From contig NZ_PJZF01000009.1 of NCBI RefSeq assembly GCF_002858675.1, forward strand, positions 1 through 64,000: a DNA stretch of 64,000 bases, read 5' to 3'. The position numbers were made by a program, and so were the translations under genes. The notes beneath the pieces were generated by a model. It saw nothing but the letters and a program-made list of their open reading frames with translations, searched no databases and was not told the origin of the DNA. The DNA comes from Chimaeribacter californicus (GTDB lineage Bacteria > Pseudomonadota > Gammaproteobacteria > Enterobacterales > Enterobacteriaceae). Within the stretch, counting starts at the first letter, position 1. The number at the start of each line of letters is the position of its first letter. This document shows, piece after piece, positions 46,062-54,561 of this stretch.

Positions 46062-47051
46062 ATGATTCGCTTTGCTGTTGTTGGCACCAACTGGATCACC
46101 CAGCGTTTTATCGATGCCGCCCATGAAAGCGGCAAGATGCGCCTCGCCGCGATCTACTCCCGCTCGCTGGATCAGGCCAAAGCGTTCGGGGAGGATTACC
46201 CGGTCGCCCACTATTTTGACGATCTGGACGCGCTGGCCAAAAGCGATCAGGTAGACGCGGTCTACCTTGCCAGCCCGAACGCCCTGCACTGCGCGCAGGC
46301 GTTGCTGTTCATGCGCCACGGCAAGCATGTGATTTGTGAAAAGCCGCTCGCTTCCAATGCGCGTGAAGCGGAGCAGATGATCGCCTGCGCGCGCGAACAT
46401 CAGGTGGTGCTGTTTGAAGCGTTTAAAACTGCCTGGCTGCCCAACTTCCTGCACCTGCAAAGCTGCCTGTCACGGGTCGGTACCCTGCACCGGGTCTACC
46501 TCAACTATTGCCAGTTCTCCTCCCGCTACCCGCGTTATCTGGCCGGGGAGAACCCAAATACTTTTAACCCGGCGTTTTCCAACGGTTCGATCATGGACAT
46601 CGGTTATTACTGCCTGGCCAGCAGCGTGGCGCTGTGGGGCCAACCCCAGCGCGTGACCGCCAGCGCGGCCCTGCTGGCCAGCGGCGTGGATGGACACGGC
46701 ACGGTGATCCTTCACTATGATCAGTTTGAGGTGGTGATCGCTCACTCCAAAGTGAGTGACTCCGCGCTGCCCAGCGAAATTCAGGGCGAAGGCGGCACGC
46801 TGGAAATTGAGAAAATCTCCGAATGCCAGGCGGTGGCCTTTACCCCGCGCGGCGGCCAGAAGCTGGACCTGACCCAGCCGCAACACATCAATACCATGCT
46901 GTATGAAGCGGAAGCCTTTGCCCGGCTGGTGGAGGCCGGGCAGGTTGAGCACCCGGGGCTGGACACCTCCCGCATCACCGCCCGCCTGTTGACCGAGATC
47001 CGCCGCCAGACCGGCGTGGTATTCCCGGCCGACAGCGCCCCAGACGCCTGA
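46062..47051 (+). CDS. ygjR: Gfo/Idh/MocA-family oxidoreductase YgjR
   Basis: This 329-residue protein is a Gfo/Idh/MocA oxidoreductase, with an N-terminal Rossmann domain (RFAVVGTNWITQRFID) and the family motif VICEKPLASNAREAEQM (about residues 90-106, catalytic Lys in EKP). The alpha/beta C-terminal substrate domain contains the family's DIGYYCL segment (about 178-184). The start at 46062 has GGAG 6 nt upstream; an ATG 12 bp earlier is rejected. It matches E. coli YgjR, whose substrate is unknown, and lies 39 bp after ygjP. Confidence 0.9.
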   Translation: MIRFAVVGTNWITQRFIDAAHESGKMRLAAIYSRSLDQAKAFGEDYPVAHYFDDLDALAKSDQVDAVYLASPNALHCAQALLFMRHGKHVICEKPLASNAREAEQMIACAREHQVVLFEAFKTAWLPNFLHLQSCLSRVGTLHRVYLNYCQFSSRYPRYLAGENPNTFNPAFSNGSIMDIGYYCLASSVALWGQPQRVTASAALLASGVDGHGTVILHYDQFEVVIAHSKVSDSALPSEIQGEGGTLEIEKISECQAVAFTPRGGQKLDLTQPQHINTMLYEAEAFARLVEAGQVEHPGLDTSRITARLLTEIRRQTGVVFPADSAPDA

Positions 47052-47063
47052 ACAGGAGTTCTT

Positions 47064-47792
47064 ATGACGCACCCTAAGCCCCTTTTGATTCTGCAAACCG
47101 GTGACGCCCCGGACGTGATCCAGCAGCAGCATGAGAATTACCGGCAGATGTTTATCCAGCAAGGGGCGATCTCGCCTCAGGCGCTGGAGGTGGTACACCT
47201 GCCGCAGGGTGAACGGCCCGGCTTACCGGCGGCCTACAGCGGCGTAATCATTACCGGCTCCGGCGCGATGGTGACAGACCGGCTGGCGTGGAGTGAATGG
47301 GCGGCAGGCTGGCTGCGGCAGGCGATCGAGGTCGCGCTGCCGGTGTTTGGCGTCTGCTATGGGCACCAGCTGCTGGCCGACGCGCTGGGCGGCGTGGTGG
47401 ATTACCACCCGCAGGGCATGGAGTGCGGCACCAAACTGCTGGAACGGCTGCCGGGCGCGGAACATGACCCGCTCTGTGCTGCCCTGCCCGCACGCTTCAC
47501 TGCCAACCTGATCCACTCGCAGACGGTGCTCGTCCCGCCGCCGGGCGCGCAGGTGCTGGCGCGCTCTGACCACGATCCGCACCAGATTCTGCGGTTTAAC
47601 GCCACCACCTTCGGCACCCAGTTTCACCCCGAATTCAACGGTGCGGTGATGAAAAGTTACCTGATGCGTCAGGCAACGCTGACGCCGGACCGGCAGGCTG
47701 AATTGGCTGCGCATCCGGCGGAGGATACGCCGGTCAGCCAGGGATTGTTACAGGCGTTTGTGGCCGGGCTCGGCCACGGTCAGCGCGCGTAA
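47064..47792 (+). CDS. Class I glutamine amidotransferase domain protein (GuaA N-domain-like)
   Basis: This 242-residue stand-alone class I glutamine amidotransferase has the nucleophile Cys in PVFGVCYGHQLLADALGG (about residues 93-110) and the His-Glu pair of the triad in GTQFHPEFNG (about 190-199). The rest is similar to the amidotransferase half of GMP synthase, without the synthetase half. It starts 12 bp after ygjR with AACAGGAG upstream, so the two are probably co-transcribed. The acceptor substrate is unknown; gamma-glutamyl hydrolase activity is an alternative. Confidence 0.85.
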   Translation: MTHPKPLLILQTGDAPDVIQQQHENYRQMFIQQGAISPQALEVVHLPQGERPGLPAAYSGVIITGSGAMVTDRLAWSEWAAGWLRQAIEVALPVFGVCYGHQLLADALGGVVDYHPQGMECGTKLLERLPGAEHDPLCAALPARFTANLIHSQTVLVPPPGAQVLARSDHDPHQILRFNATTFGTQFHPEFNGAVMKSYLMRQATLTPDRQAELAAHPAEDTPVSQGLLQAFVAGLGHGQRA

Positions 47793-47863
47793 ACATAAGT
47801 TTGACGAATCTTTACCTGATGACATATTGAGCACGGAAACATTTTGTATTATTTTATCATCAG

Positions 47864-48028
47864 CAAAGGGGAGTAACTTCTTCGCCGGTTTATCGTCATT
47901 ACGGTGTCTGTTTCAGGCACCCGGTAACCGGGGCAACCCGAGAACATGGCGCATGCACCTGTCGTGCGCATCCATGTTGTCCGTGTTGTAAGTGAGACCT
48001 TGCCGGAAGGCGGGGTTTGCTTACAGCT
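47864..48028 (+). promoter_or_regulatory. yybP-ykoY (Mn2+) riboswitch of alx
   Basis: The alx leader carries the conserved yybP-ykoY blocks: CAAAGGGGAGTAAC at the 5' end, CCGGGGCAACCCGAGAAC in the middle and GTGAGACCTTGCCGGAAGGC with GGGTTTGCTTAC at the 3' end. In E. coli the same leader (SraF/PRE) responds to manganese and alkaline pH. Confidence 0.92.
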
Positions 48029-48036
48029 CAACAGAG

Positions 48037-48068
48037 CGGCTGACGTCTTCCGATGTCAGCCGTTTTTT
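48037..48068 (+). terminator. Expression-platform terminator of the alx riboswitch
   Basis: CGGCTGACGTC (48037-48047), loop TTCC, GATGTCAGCCG (48052-48062) forms an 11-bp stem with one G-T pair, followed by TTTTTTG. It lies between the aptamer and the alx ribosome binding site. Confidence 0.85.
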
Positions 48069-48094
48069 GTTTTCAGGATACTCAGGAGCACCCT

Positions 48095-49051
48095 ATGAAC
48101 TCAGTTGGAAACCCATGGCTATGGGGCAGTTTCGCTGTCATCGTTGCCATTATGCTGGCGGTAGACCTGCTGTTGCAGGGCAAGCGCGGGCAGCAAACCA
48201 TGACCATGAAAAGCGCGGCCTGCTGGTCGCTGGTGTGGGTCAGCCTGGCGTTGCTGTTTAACGCCGGATTCTGGTGGTACCTCAACGGCACGCTGGGGCG
48301 CGAGGTGGCAGACCAGCAGGCGCTGGCGTTCCTGACCGGCTATCTGATTGAGAAAGCGCTGGCGGTAGATAACGTCTTCGTCTGGCTGATGCTGTTTGGC
48401 TACTTTGCGATCCCGGCCAGCCTGCAACGGCGGGTGCTGGTGTATGGCGTGCTGGGCGCGATTGTGCTGCGTACGGTGATGATCTTCGGCGGCAGCTGGC
48501 TGGTGACGCAGTTCCACTGGATCCTGTACGTGTTCGGCGCATTCCTGCTGTTTACCGGCATCAAGATGGCGCTGGCGAAAGAGGATGACGCGGTACTGGG
48601 CGAGAAGCCGCTAGTGCGCTGGCTGCGTAAACATTTGCGGATGACCGACGAGCTGGACGGGGAAAAGTTCTTTACCTACCGTAACGGCGTGCGTTTCGCC
48701 ACCCCGCTGCTGCTGGTGCTGATTCTGGTGGAGCTGAGTGACGTGATCTTCGCGGTGGACAGCATTCCGGCGATCTTCGCCGTGACCACTGACCCGTTTA
48801 TCGTGCTGACCTCGAACCTGTTTGCGATCCTCGGCCTGCGCGCCATGTACTTCCTGCTGGCGAACGTCGCGGAGAAGTTCTCGCTGCTGAAGTATGGCCT
48901 GGCGGTGATTCTGGTGTTTATCGGTGCCAAGATGCTGATGATGGATATTTACCACATCCCGGTTGCCGTCTCGCTGGGCGTGGTCGGCGGCATTCTGGCC
49001 GTGACCCTGTTGCTGAACGTCTGGGTCAACAAACGCGCCGCGCGCACCTGA
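48095..49051 (+). CDS. alx: TerC-family membrane protein Alx (manganese export-associated)
   Basis: Alx (YgjT) is a TerC-family inner-membrane protein linked to manganese export and alkaline response in E. coli. The 318-residue protein has about nine hydrophobic segments and the TerC acidic membrane motifs [14 protein letters not shown] (about residues 85-98) and [20 protein letters not shown] (about 207-226). The start at 48095 follows AGGAGCACCCT; 14 codons of earlier frame run through the terminator and are rejected. The leader holds a yybP-ykoY riboswitch, consistent with the manganese role. Confidence 0.95.
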   Translation: MNSVGNPWLWGSFAVIVAIMLAVDLLLQGKRGQQTMTMKSAACWSLVWVSLALLFNAGFWWYLNGTLGREVADQQALAFLTGYLIEKALAVDNVFVWLMLFGYFAIPASLQRRVLVYGVLGAIVLRTVMIFGGSWLVTQFHWILYVFGAFLLFTGIKMALAKEDDAVLGEKPLVRWLRKHLRMTDELDGEKFFTYRNGVRFATPLLLVLILVELSDVIFAVDSIPAIFAVTTDPFIVLTSNLFAILGLRAMYFLLANVAEKFSLLKYGLAVILVFIGAKMLMMDIYHIPVAVSLGVVGGILAVTLLLNVWVNKRAART

Positions 49052-49105
49052 CAGCGTACGCGCAGAGGGAGTACGGGGCAGCGTTTTGCCCGTTTTTTTT
49101 CTTGT

Positions 49106-49168
49106 TTTTTCTGCGTTAACGCCGGGTTTTTCTGCGTTAACGCCGGGTTTTTCTGCGTTAACGCCGGG
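49106..49168. repeat. Three perfect 21-bp tandem units at the 3' end of the hexosaminidase gene
   Basis: Three identical 21-bp units (49106-49126, 49127-49147, 49148-49168) each contain five T, then CT, the palindrome GCGTTAACGC and CGGG. The third unit contains the TAA stop codon of the hexosaminidase gene (minus strand), so the other two lie directly downstream of its stop. Each palindrome with its flanking T/A tract could act as a small hairpin. Confidence 0.95.
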
Positions 49169-51593
49169 GCTTGTTGCCGCCCGGTTTCGCCTCATTGCTC
49201 TCATCCTTGCGGGTGATGCCGTCCAGCAACGCTTCCAGCGGGTAGACCGCCGCAATCACCACCTCATCCCGCACCGCGGATGCCTTGTCCAGCAGCTGCC
49301 TGGCCCGTTTTACCTCATTGGTGCCGATCATGCTGCCGCGCTGGGCGACATCCACCAGCCGCAGGCCCAGCACCGAAAGCGCGTTGACGTCCGCGGCCAC
49401 CGGTTGCAGTGGGGAGAGCAGATAATTGCCCGCCAGCAGCGGCGCGACCTCTGCGCTGTTAGCCTGCCAGCGGGTGAAACGGCGGCGCAGGGCGTCTGCG
49501 GCGGCGCTGTCGGTGCGGTTAGCCAGTAACTGCTGCACCTCAAGGTTCATCTGTCGCACCTCATCACTTTCCGCCGGCAGCGCATCCGCGAAGCGGTTGA
49601 GCGGCTCGAACTGGTGGTAGTTGCCTGCCTGGAATTTCAGGTGCTGCCGGGTGTAGTACTGCGCCGGTTCCACCGCCTCGGCCAATACCTGCAAGGGCAT
49701 AATCTGGGTGCTCTGCGCCAGCCGGGTCAGCAGGCGTGTGGTGTCGGCGTGCTGTTGCAGCCCCACCGAGACCACTGACCACGCATCCACCGCCGACAGC
49801 CGCCGGTACATGTTCTGCTCATCCTGCACGTCCCGCGCTGACCAGAGCCGCTCCGCCACCACAAAGGCGCGCGGCCAGAGTTTCAGGTCAATCACCTGCG
49901 GCGTCACCATCTCTGCCCAGAGCGCCGCTTCCCCGCCGAGGATATTGGCCGCACCGGTGCGGTCCGGCACCACCGGCGCAGTACCGGCCGGAACGGCAGC
50001 GAGCTTCTGCCCGCTCACCGGGTAGCGCACATTGCCGATCAGGAAATAGCCCGCCAGCGTACTATTTTTCAGCGTCAGTACCGGCCGGGTATCGCCCATC
50101 CAGGTGTCGATGCGGAAGGTCACGTTGCCGTCACGCCATGCAATGTCGCGCACTGCGCGGCGTGATTTGCCGCTGAAGTCGATAAACCCGCGCCAGCCCT
50201 GCGGCCCCTCAATCAGGGTCACGCTGCCCTCCACCGGCTTGCCTTTAAGGCGCGGCATCGAAAATGCCCAGCTCTGCGCTTTCTCATCCTGATGGACGCG
50301 GTCATCGATCCAGAGCGGTTGCGGCAGCACCTCATTGCGGTAGTGGTAGGCGGCGCTCTGCGGCTGGTCGAGGTAGAAGCCGGTGGAGAGCAGCCCTTTA
50401 TAGCCCTCCTGCGCCGCCGCACCCAACGCATCCGGCCCCTGCCAGGATTGGATCACCGCCGTCTTCGGCAGATCCGGGTGGTGGATTTCATCCCAGCCCA
50501 CCATGGTGCGCTGCCAGGAGCCGAGGATCAGCGTCAGTTTCTGGTTGAAGTAGGCCTGAAGCGCATGGCTGTCAGCCAGGTTATTGCGTTTCATGAAGGC
50601 CTGAATCGTGGGCGACTCGTTCCACTGGGTCGGGTCAACCTCGTCCCCGCCGATGTGCAGGTAGGGATCCGGGAAGATCGCCGCCACTTCGCCAACGATC
50701 GTGTCCACAAACTGATAGGTTTCCTGCCGGCTGGGATCGAGCGTGGGCTGGTGCACGCCCCACTCCCGCTGCATCAGGTAGGGACCGGGCGCGCTGACCA
50801 GCTCCGGGTAGGCCACGGCAATCGCGGAGGCGTGGCCGGGCAGGTCAATCTCCGGCACCACGCGGATGCCGAGCGTGGTGGCGTAGGCCACCACCTCTTT
50901 CATCTGCGCTACGCTGTAGAACTGGCCGTCGCTCGCCAGCTGTTGCAGTTTCGGGTAGTGGGTGGAGGCGAAACGCCAGCCCTGATCGTCGGTCAGGTGC
51001 CAGTGGAACACGTTCAGTTTGGCGGCGGCCATGCCGTCGAGCTGGCGTTTGATGTCACTGACCGGCAGGAAATGGCGGGCGGAATCGAGCAGCACGCCGC
51101 GCCACGGAAAACGCGGCGCGTCAGAGATGCGCACCAGCGGCAAGGCGGTGTGGCTGCCGTCGTTGCGGATCAGCTGTAACAGTGTTTCCATGCCGCGCAG
51201 CGCGCCAAAGCGAGTTTCCGCGTTCAGCACCACGCCCTGCGGCGTGATGGTGAGCTGGTAGCGCTCGTCGCTGTCCGGCAGCGGTTGCGGGTCCACTTTC
51301 TGCTTAATCACCACCATGATCAGCGCCTGCGGCGGGTTTTCCGCCTGCGGCAACAGCGCCCAGCCGGTCTGCTGCTCTATCCGCTGCCGCCAGTGGGCGA
51401 TGGCCGGGCCGAGGTCGTCCCCGCTGACGCCGAGGGTCAGCCGGTTATCGAGAACCAGCTGGCCCTGCTGCGGGTTACCCTCCACCTTCTGTGGCCAGGG
51501 CATCAGCGGCAGATCGCCGGCGGGTTGCGCCCATAACGTGGGGGAAAACAGGAAAAGCGAGGCCAACAGCGTGGTGGGTAAGCAGCGTTTCAT
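49158..51593 (-). CDS. Beta-N-acetylhexosaminidase (GH20)
   Basis: This 811-residue GH20 enzyme should release N-acetylglucosamine from chito-oligosaccharides in the periplasm or outside the cell. It has a signal peptide (MKRCLPTTLLASLFLFSPTLWA), a GH20b N-terminal domain (about 25-160) and a TIM barrel from about 165. The barrel shows WHLTDDQGWR and the catalytic Asp317-Glu318 in HIGGDEVD. A long segment (about 430-560: WAFSMPRLKGKPVEGSVTLI onward) interrupts the barrel before the ILGGEAALWAEMV strand, and a helical C-terminal region of about 200 residues follows. Its 3' end lies in a 21-bp tandem repeat. It stands between alx and treR with no chitin genes beside it. Confidence 0.88.
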   Translation of the reverse strand: MKRCLPTTLLASLFLFSPTLWAQPAGDLPLMPWPQKVEGNPQQGQLVLDNRLTLGVSGDDLGPAIAHWRQRIEQQTGWALLPQAENPPQALIMVVIKQKVDPQPLPDSDERYQLTITPQGVVLNAETRFGALRGMETLLQLIRNDGSHTALPLVRISDAPRFPWRGVLLDSARHFLPVSDIKRQLDGMAAAKLNVFHWHLTDDQGWRFASTHYPKLQQLASDGQFYSVAQMKEVVAYATTLGIRVVPEIDLPGHASAIAVAYPELVSAPGPYLMQREWGVHQPTLDPSRQETYQFVDTIVGEVAAIFPDPYLHIGGDEVDPTQWNESPTIQAFMKRNNLADSHALQAYFNQKLTLILGSWQRTMVGWDEIHHPDLPKTAVIQSWQGPDALGAAAQEGYKGLLSTGFYLDQPQSAAYHYRNEVLPQPLWIDDRVHQDEKAQSWAFSMPRLKGKPVEGSVTLIEGPQGWRGFIDFSGKSRRAVRDIAWRDGNVTFRIDTWMGDTRPVLTLKNSTLAGYFLIGNVRYPVSGQKLAAVPAGTAPVVPDRTGAANILGGEAALWAEMVTPQVIDLKLWPRAFVVAERLWSARDVQDEQNMYRRLSAVDAWSVVSVGLQQHADTTRLLTRLAQSTQIMPLQVLAEAVEPAQYYTRQHLKFQAGNYHQFEPLNRFADALPAESDEVRQMNLEVQQLLANRTDSAAADALRRRFTRWQANSAEVAPLLAGNYLLSPLQPVAADVNALSVLGLRLVDVAQRGSMIGTNEVKRARQLLDKASAVRDEVVIAAVYPLEALLDGITRKDESNEAKPGGNKPRR

Positions 51594-51931
51594 TTTTATC
51601 AGTCCCTGGAGGTCATTACAGCCATGCGCAAGAGTAACCCGGCGAATAATAAAGGGTAAGGCGCGTGCCGTCGCCGTTGATGGCCAAAAAACGGCCGGAG
51701 ATCACGTCTTGCCTGCCCCGTGGCTGATGATGTCCTTTAATAACAAAAATTTTCAGCGAGTTAGCGGGGGTTACCCTCCGGTTATTGCCTGGTTTCGGGT
51801 GCGGCGGGCCGCAAAATTAAGAATTCCCCCACAATGCGCGCTGTGCCTGACTGAAGAGAAGATGCATGACGCCGGGAATTCAGTTACAAAGGAAGACCGT
51901 TTTCCTGACGCCGTGGAACCCGCTGTAGATT
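51594..51931. other. Divergent spacer hexosaminidase/treR, no gene
   Basis: This 338-bp spacer separates the divergent hexosaminidase and treR genes. No coding frame is supported. AGGAA..TTCCT (about 51891-51907) close to treR is a weak inverted repeat, and no copy of the treB operator sequence was found here. Confidence 0.45.
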
Positions 51932-52885
51932 ATGACAACCCGCCTGACCATCAAAGATATTGCCCGCCTCAGCGGCGTGGGGAAATCCACGGTTTCCCGC
52001 GTGCTGAACAATGAAGGCAGCGTCAGCCCGCGCACCCGGGAACGGGTGGAGGCGGTGATCCGCGAGCAGGGGTTTACGCCGTCGAAATCGGCGCGTGCCA
52101 TGCGCGGCCAGAGTGACAAAGTGGTGGGGATTATCGTCTCACGGCTTGATTCGCCTTCGGAAAACCAGGCGGTGCGCGCCATGCTGCCGCTGCTCTATCA
52201 GCACGGTTACGACCCGATTGTGATGGAAAGCCAGTTCTCGGCGGCCAGGGTGCAGGAGCATTTGCAGGTGCTGCACCAGCGTAATGTGGACGGGGTGATC
52301 CTGTTTGGCTTTACCGGGCTGGAGGAGCCGCTGCTGCGGCCATGGCAGGCTAACATCGTAACGCTGGCGCAGGATTACGCCGGGCTGTCGTCGGTTTGTT
52401 ATGACGAGGCGGGCGCGGTACGCCTGCTGATGGATGCGCTTACCCAATCGGGCCACCAGCAGATCGGTTATATCGGCGTGACCCCGGAAGACGCCACCAC
52501 CGGCCTGCGCCGCCAGCAGGCGTATCTCGATTACTGCGCCGGAAACGGCCTGGCCCCGCAGATGGCGATCGGCGAACTCAGTTACCAGAGCGGTTTCCAG
52601 CTCGCCCCCAGGGTGCTGCGCCCCGGTATGCGGGCGCTGGTTTGCGCGTCCGACACCATTGCGCTGGGTGCGGCCAAATACCTGCAACAGCACGCCCTGC
52701 CCGCGGTTCAGGTGTGCGGCATCGGCAATAACCCGCTGTTGCGCTTCCTGTTCCCGGAGACCTTTTCCATTGAAATGGGATATGGCGACGCCGGGCTGCG
52801 TGCCGCCGAACAATTGCTCAACCAGTTGCAGCACCCTCAGCAGGGTATCTGCCACATCACCGTGCCCTGCCGCCTCGTCACCTGA
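51932..52885 (+). CDS. treR: Trehalose operon repressor TreR (LacI family)
   Basis: TreR represses treBC and is released by trehalose 6-phosphate. The 317-residue protein has a LacI helix-turn-helix (LTIKDIARLSGVGKSTVSRV, about residues 5-24) and hinge (SKSARAMRGQSDKVVGIIV), then the sugar-binding domain (MESQFSAARVQEHLQVL onward). It closely follows E. coli TreR in length and sequence. It is just upstream of treBC on the same strand, with the operator in the 169-bp gap between treR and treB. Confidence 0.95.
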   Translation: MTTRLTIKDIARLSGVGKSTVSRVLNNEGSVSPRTRERVEAVIREQGFTPSKSARAMRGQSDKVVGIIVSRLDSPSENQAVRAMLPLLYQHGYDPIVMESQFSAARVQEHLQVLHQRNVDGVILFGFTGLEEPLLRPWQANIVTLAQDYAGLSSVCYDEAGAVRLLMDALTQSGHQQIGYIGVTPEDATTGLRRQQAYLDYCAGNGLAPQMAIGELSYQSGFQLAPRVLRPGMRALVCASDTIALGAAKYLQQHALPAVQVCGIGNNPLLRFLFPETFSIEMGYGDAGLRAAEQLLNQLQHPQQGICHITVPCRLVT

Positions 52886-52940
52886 GGTTCACACCGGGAG
52901 TTACTGCCCCTTACAATATATGTGATGCTCAGCTCAAACC

Positions 52941-52952
52941 GGGAACGTTCCC
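52941..52952. promoter_or_regulatory. TreR operator
   Basis: GGGAACGTTCCC is a perfect 12-bp palindrome with central CG, the form expected for the TreR box, located 102 bp upstream of treB. Confidence 0.8.
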
Positions 52953-53054
52953 AGTTCCACGCGCCCAGTTTCACGCTATGCTTTTAAAAACACCCTCCCT
53001 TGTTCCGGCCGGAAATGCACCTTAACCCACGCGGCGAATAAAGAGCATAAAACC

Positions 53055-54482
53055 ATGAGCAAAAAGAATACGGTAAACCCGTCTGATGTTGAGCAGTTGA
53101 TTGCGCTGGTTGGCGGCAGCGGCAATATTGCCACTGTTACTCACTGTATTACCCGGTTGCGTTTTGTCCTGAATGATCCGACAAAGGCCGACCCGAAAGC
53201 CATCGAAGCGTTGCGCATGGTGAAAGGCTGTTTTACCAACGCCGGGCAGTTCCAGGTGGTGATTGGCCCTGAGGTGGGCGAATACTATAAGGCGCTGATT
53301 GCCGCCAGCGGTAACAGCGGGGCTAACAAAGAGCAGGCCAAGGTAGCCGCCCGCCAGAACATGAACATTTTCGAGCGCGGTATCTCCCATTTTGCGGAGA
53401 TTTTCTTCCCGCTGCTGCCGGCGCTGATCAGCGGCGGCCTGATTTTAGGGTTCCGCAATATCATCGGTGAAATCCCGATGAGTGGCGGCAAAACACTGGC
53501 GCAAATCTACCCGCTGTGGCAGACCATTTACGATTTCCTCTGGTTGCTGGGTGAGGCGATTTTCTTCTATTTGCCGGTCGGCATCTGCTGGGCCACGGTG
53601 AAAAAACTGGGCGGCACGCCGATCCTCGGCATTGTGCTGGGCGTGACGCTGGTCTCCCCCCAACTGATGAACCCCTACCTGCTGGGGCAACAGATCCCGG
53701 ACGTGTGGGATTTTGGCTGGTTCACGATTGAAAAAGTGGGCTATCAGGCGCAGGTGATTCCGTCGATGCTGGCCGGGGTTTCTCTGGCGTTTATTGAGAC
53801 CCGGCTGCGGCGCATTGTCCCTAACTATCTCGAACTGGTGATTGTGCCGGTCTGCTCGCTGATGCTGGCCGTCTTCCTCGCCCATACGCTGATTGGGCCG
53901 TTTGGCCGCATGATTGGTGACAGTGTGGCCTGGGCGGTGAAAGCGATGATGACCGGCAGCTTTGCGCCGATTGGTGCGGCGATTTTCGGCTTCCTGTATG
54001 CCCCGCTGGTGGTCACCGGCGTTCACCAGACGACGCTGGCCATCGACCTCCAGATGATTCAGAACATGGGCGGTACGCCGGTCTGGCCGCTGATTGCGCT
54101 GTCCAATATTGCGCAGGCCGCCGCGGTGACAGGCATTATTATCGTCAGCCGGAAACACAATGAGCGTGAAATTTCGGTGCCGGCGGCTGTCTCCGCGTTC
54201 CTCGGTGTGACCGAACCGGCAATGTACGGGATTAACCTGAAGTACCGCTTCCCGATGCTCTGCGCGATGATTGGCTCCGCTTCCGCCGCGCTGATTTGCG
54301 GGCTGGCCCATGTTACCGCTAACGGCATCGGTGTAGGTGGGCTGCCGGGCATCTTGTCGATTAAACCGCAATTCTGGGCTACTTACTCGCTGGCCATTCT
54401 GACGGCGATTGTCATCCCTATTGTGCTGACCGTGCTGGTCTACCAGCGCAAAATGCGCCGCGGCCAGTTGGCCTACACCTGA
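53055..54482 (+). CDS. treB: PTS trehalose transporter subunit IIBC TreB
   Basis: TreB takes up trehalose and phosphorylates it to trehalose 6-phosphate, using a separate glucose-type IIA protein. The 475-residue protein has an N-terminal IIB domain with the phospho-accepting Cys31 (ATVTHCITRLRFVL), a linker, and the IIC membrane domain (about 105-465) with the substrate region GVTEPAMYGINLKYRFPM near residue 386. It is the first gene of treBC and follows the TreR operator. Confidence 0.95.
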   Translation: MSKKNTVNPSDVEQLIALVGGSGNIATVTHCITRLRFVLNDPTKADPKAIEALRMVKGCFTNAGQFQVVIGPEVGEYYKALIAASGNSGANKEQAKVAARQNMNIFERGISHFAEIFFPLLPALISGGLILGFRNIIGEIPMSGGKTLAQIYPLWQTIYDFLWLLGEAIFFYLPVGICWATVKKLGGTPILGIVLGVTLVSPQLMNPYLLGQQIPDVWDFGWFTIEKVGYQAQVIPSMLAGVSLAFIETRLRRIVPNYLELVIVPVCSLMLAVFLAHTLIGPFGRMIGDSVAWAVKAMMTGSFAPIGAAIFGFLYAPLVVTGVHQTTLAIDLQMIQNMGGTPVWPLIALSNIAQAAAVTGIIIVSRKHNEREISVPAAVSAFLGVTEPAMYGINLKYRFPMLCAMIGSASAALICGLAHVTANGIGVGGLPGILSIKPQFWATYSLAILTAIVIPIVLTVLVYQRKMRRGQLAYT

Positions 54483-54489
54483 GTACCCT

Positions 54490-54516
54490 GCGGGCGCCGT
54501 CGGCGCCCGCTGTTTT
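54490..54516 (+). terminator. treB-treC intergenic hairpin
   Basis: GCGGGCGCC-GTC-GGCGCCCGC is a perfect 9-bp GC stem (54490-54510) followed by TGTTTTCCCC. It may partly terminate transcription or stabilise the treB mRNA, giving unequal treB and treC levels. Confidence 0.6.
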
Positions 54517-54561
54517 CCCCTTTCCGGTTAATTTTTTCTTTTTAATATGGGAGACATTGTC

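Noticed and set aside
52920-52940. A CRP site upstream of treB (TGTGATGCTCAGCTCAAA)
   Set aside because: The left half fits, but the right half does not match TCACA at the required spacing.
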